A stretch of DNA of 5,658 nt from contig DAOUWQ010000120.1 of assembly GCA_030667035.1 (NCBI GenBank), forward strand, positions 1 through 5,658, given 5' to 3'. Origin of the DNA: Candidatus Heimdallarchaeota archaeon. GTDB lineage: Archaea > Asgardarchaeota > Heimdallarchaeia > JABLTI01. A program made the position numbers and the translations under genes. This document shows positions 5,370 through 5,658 of this stretch, piece after piece; position 1 is the first letter of the stretch; every line of letters starts with the position of its first letter. The notes under the pieces are model-generated. The model searched no databases. It saw only the letters and a list, made by a program, of their open reading frames with translations, and was not told where the DNA came from.

Positions 5370-5658
5370 CAAGTAAGAGTATAGAAGATTCAGGAATAGA
5401 TAGGTATATTCTTTCTCCTTCTGTGAATTTGTTTTTGGTTCGAGAACTCGTAAAATGAATTTCAAATGGAAAACCATTGACTTCAACAGTTACGGAAACG
5501 ATGGATCCTCCAAAAGAAGAACTAATAACAATAGCAAGAAATTCATTGTCTAACTTTTGAGTCTTAGTTGAGAGATTAATATGCTGTGGGAAAATTGCGA
5601 TAGTTATTTCTTCATCGATTTTTGAAGACCAATTTTTTGGTAAGAGGATACTACCTAA
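5365..5658 (-). CDS. ABC transporter ATP-binding protein, C-terminal TOBE domain (partial, 5' end outside window)
   Basis: The minus strand is open from the right edge to a TAA at 5365-5367, giving the last 97 residues of a larger protein; no start lies in the window. The fragment has the pattern of the TOBE domain that follows the nucleotide-binding domain in MalK, PotA, FbpC and WtpC-type importers. It shows a segment equivalent to the 'GIRPEHI' motif (TIAIFPQHINLS, fragment residues 19-30). A small beta-barrel core follows (FLAIVISSSFGGSIVSVTVEV, 40-60, with its F-G-G turn), and it closes with GERIYLSIPESSILLLE (81-97). In these proteins TOBE forms the regulatory part of the ATPase dimer and can bind substrate or regulators. 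Walker and signature motifs would lie to the right of the window, as would any permease genes. The substrate (sugar, polyamine, iron, molybdate or tungstate) cannot be told. The gene is convergent with EF-1 beta. Confidence 0.75.
   Translation of the reverse strand, partial: LGSILLPKNWSSKIDEEITIAIFPQHINLSTKTQKLDNEFLAIVISSSFGGSIVSVTVEVNGFPFEIHFTSSRTKNKFTEGERIYLSIPESSILLLE

Overview
The window looks archaeal. Its firmest taxonomic marker is a 92-residue protein matching archaeal elongation factor 1-beta, a family with no direct bacterial equivalent. Other archaeal-style signs are plausible TATA boxes about 30-45 bases ahead of several starts and a GGTGA/GAGGT type of Shine-Dalgarno. The DNA is AT-rich and the coding regions favour A/T-ending codons and AGA for arginine. 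A low-GC lineage such as the Asgard archaea would fit, but nothing here fixes the phylum.

Layout. Bases 1-310 carry no convincing protein gene. This stretch holds several inverted repeats and a locally GC-richer core (about 44% over 121-200), which makes it a candidate structured RNA of unknown identity. A 4-helix membrane protein of unknown function lies on the minus strand (345-851) and ends in a strong hairpin/T-tract terminator. Divergent from it is a 65-residue four-cysteine zinc-ribbon protein on the plus strand (976-1173). That gene converges on a small acidic two-helix membrane protein on the minus strand (1189-1518). A 219-base intergenic region with a 15-base palindrome, TATA-like boxes and a good Shine-Dalgarno leads into isoleucyl-tRNA synthetase (ileS, 1738-4926). 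After a 97-base gap with its own TATA box comes archaeal EF-1 beta (5024-5302), followed by a hairpin/T-rich terminator. The right edge holds the last 97 residues of a minus-strand ABC-transporter ATPase with a TOBE domain. It runs off the window and has no start inside it.

How the genes relate. The ileS-EF-1 beta pair is a translation module: one charges tRNA-Ile, the other recycles GDP on EF-1 alpha so that charged tRNAs reach the ribosome. The two membrane proteins and the zinc ribbon are small orphans that I could not assign to a function, and their convergent/divergent arrangement argues against one shared operon. I see no mobile element, CRISPR array, tRNA or rRNA. The best candidate for something undescribed is the structured intergenic region at the left edge.
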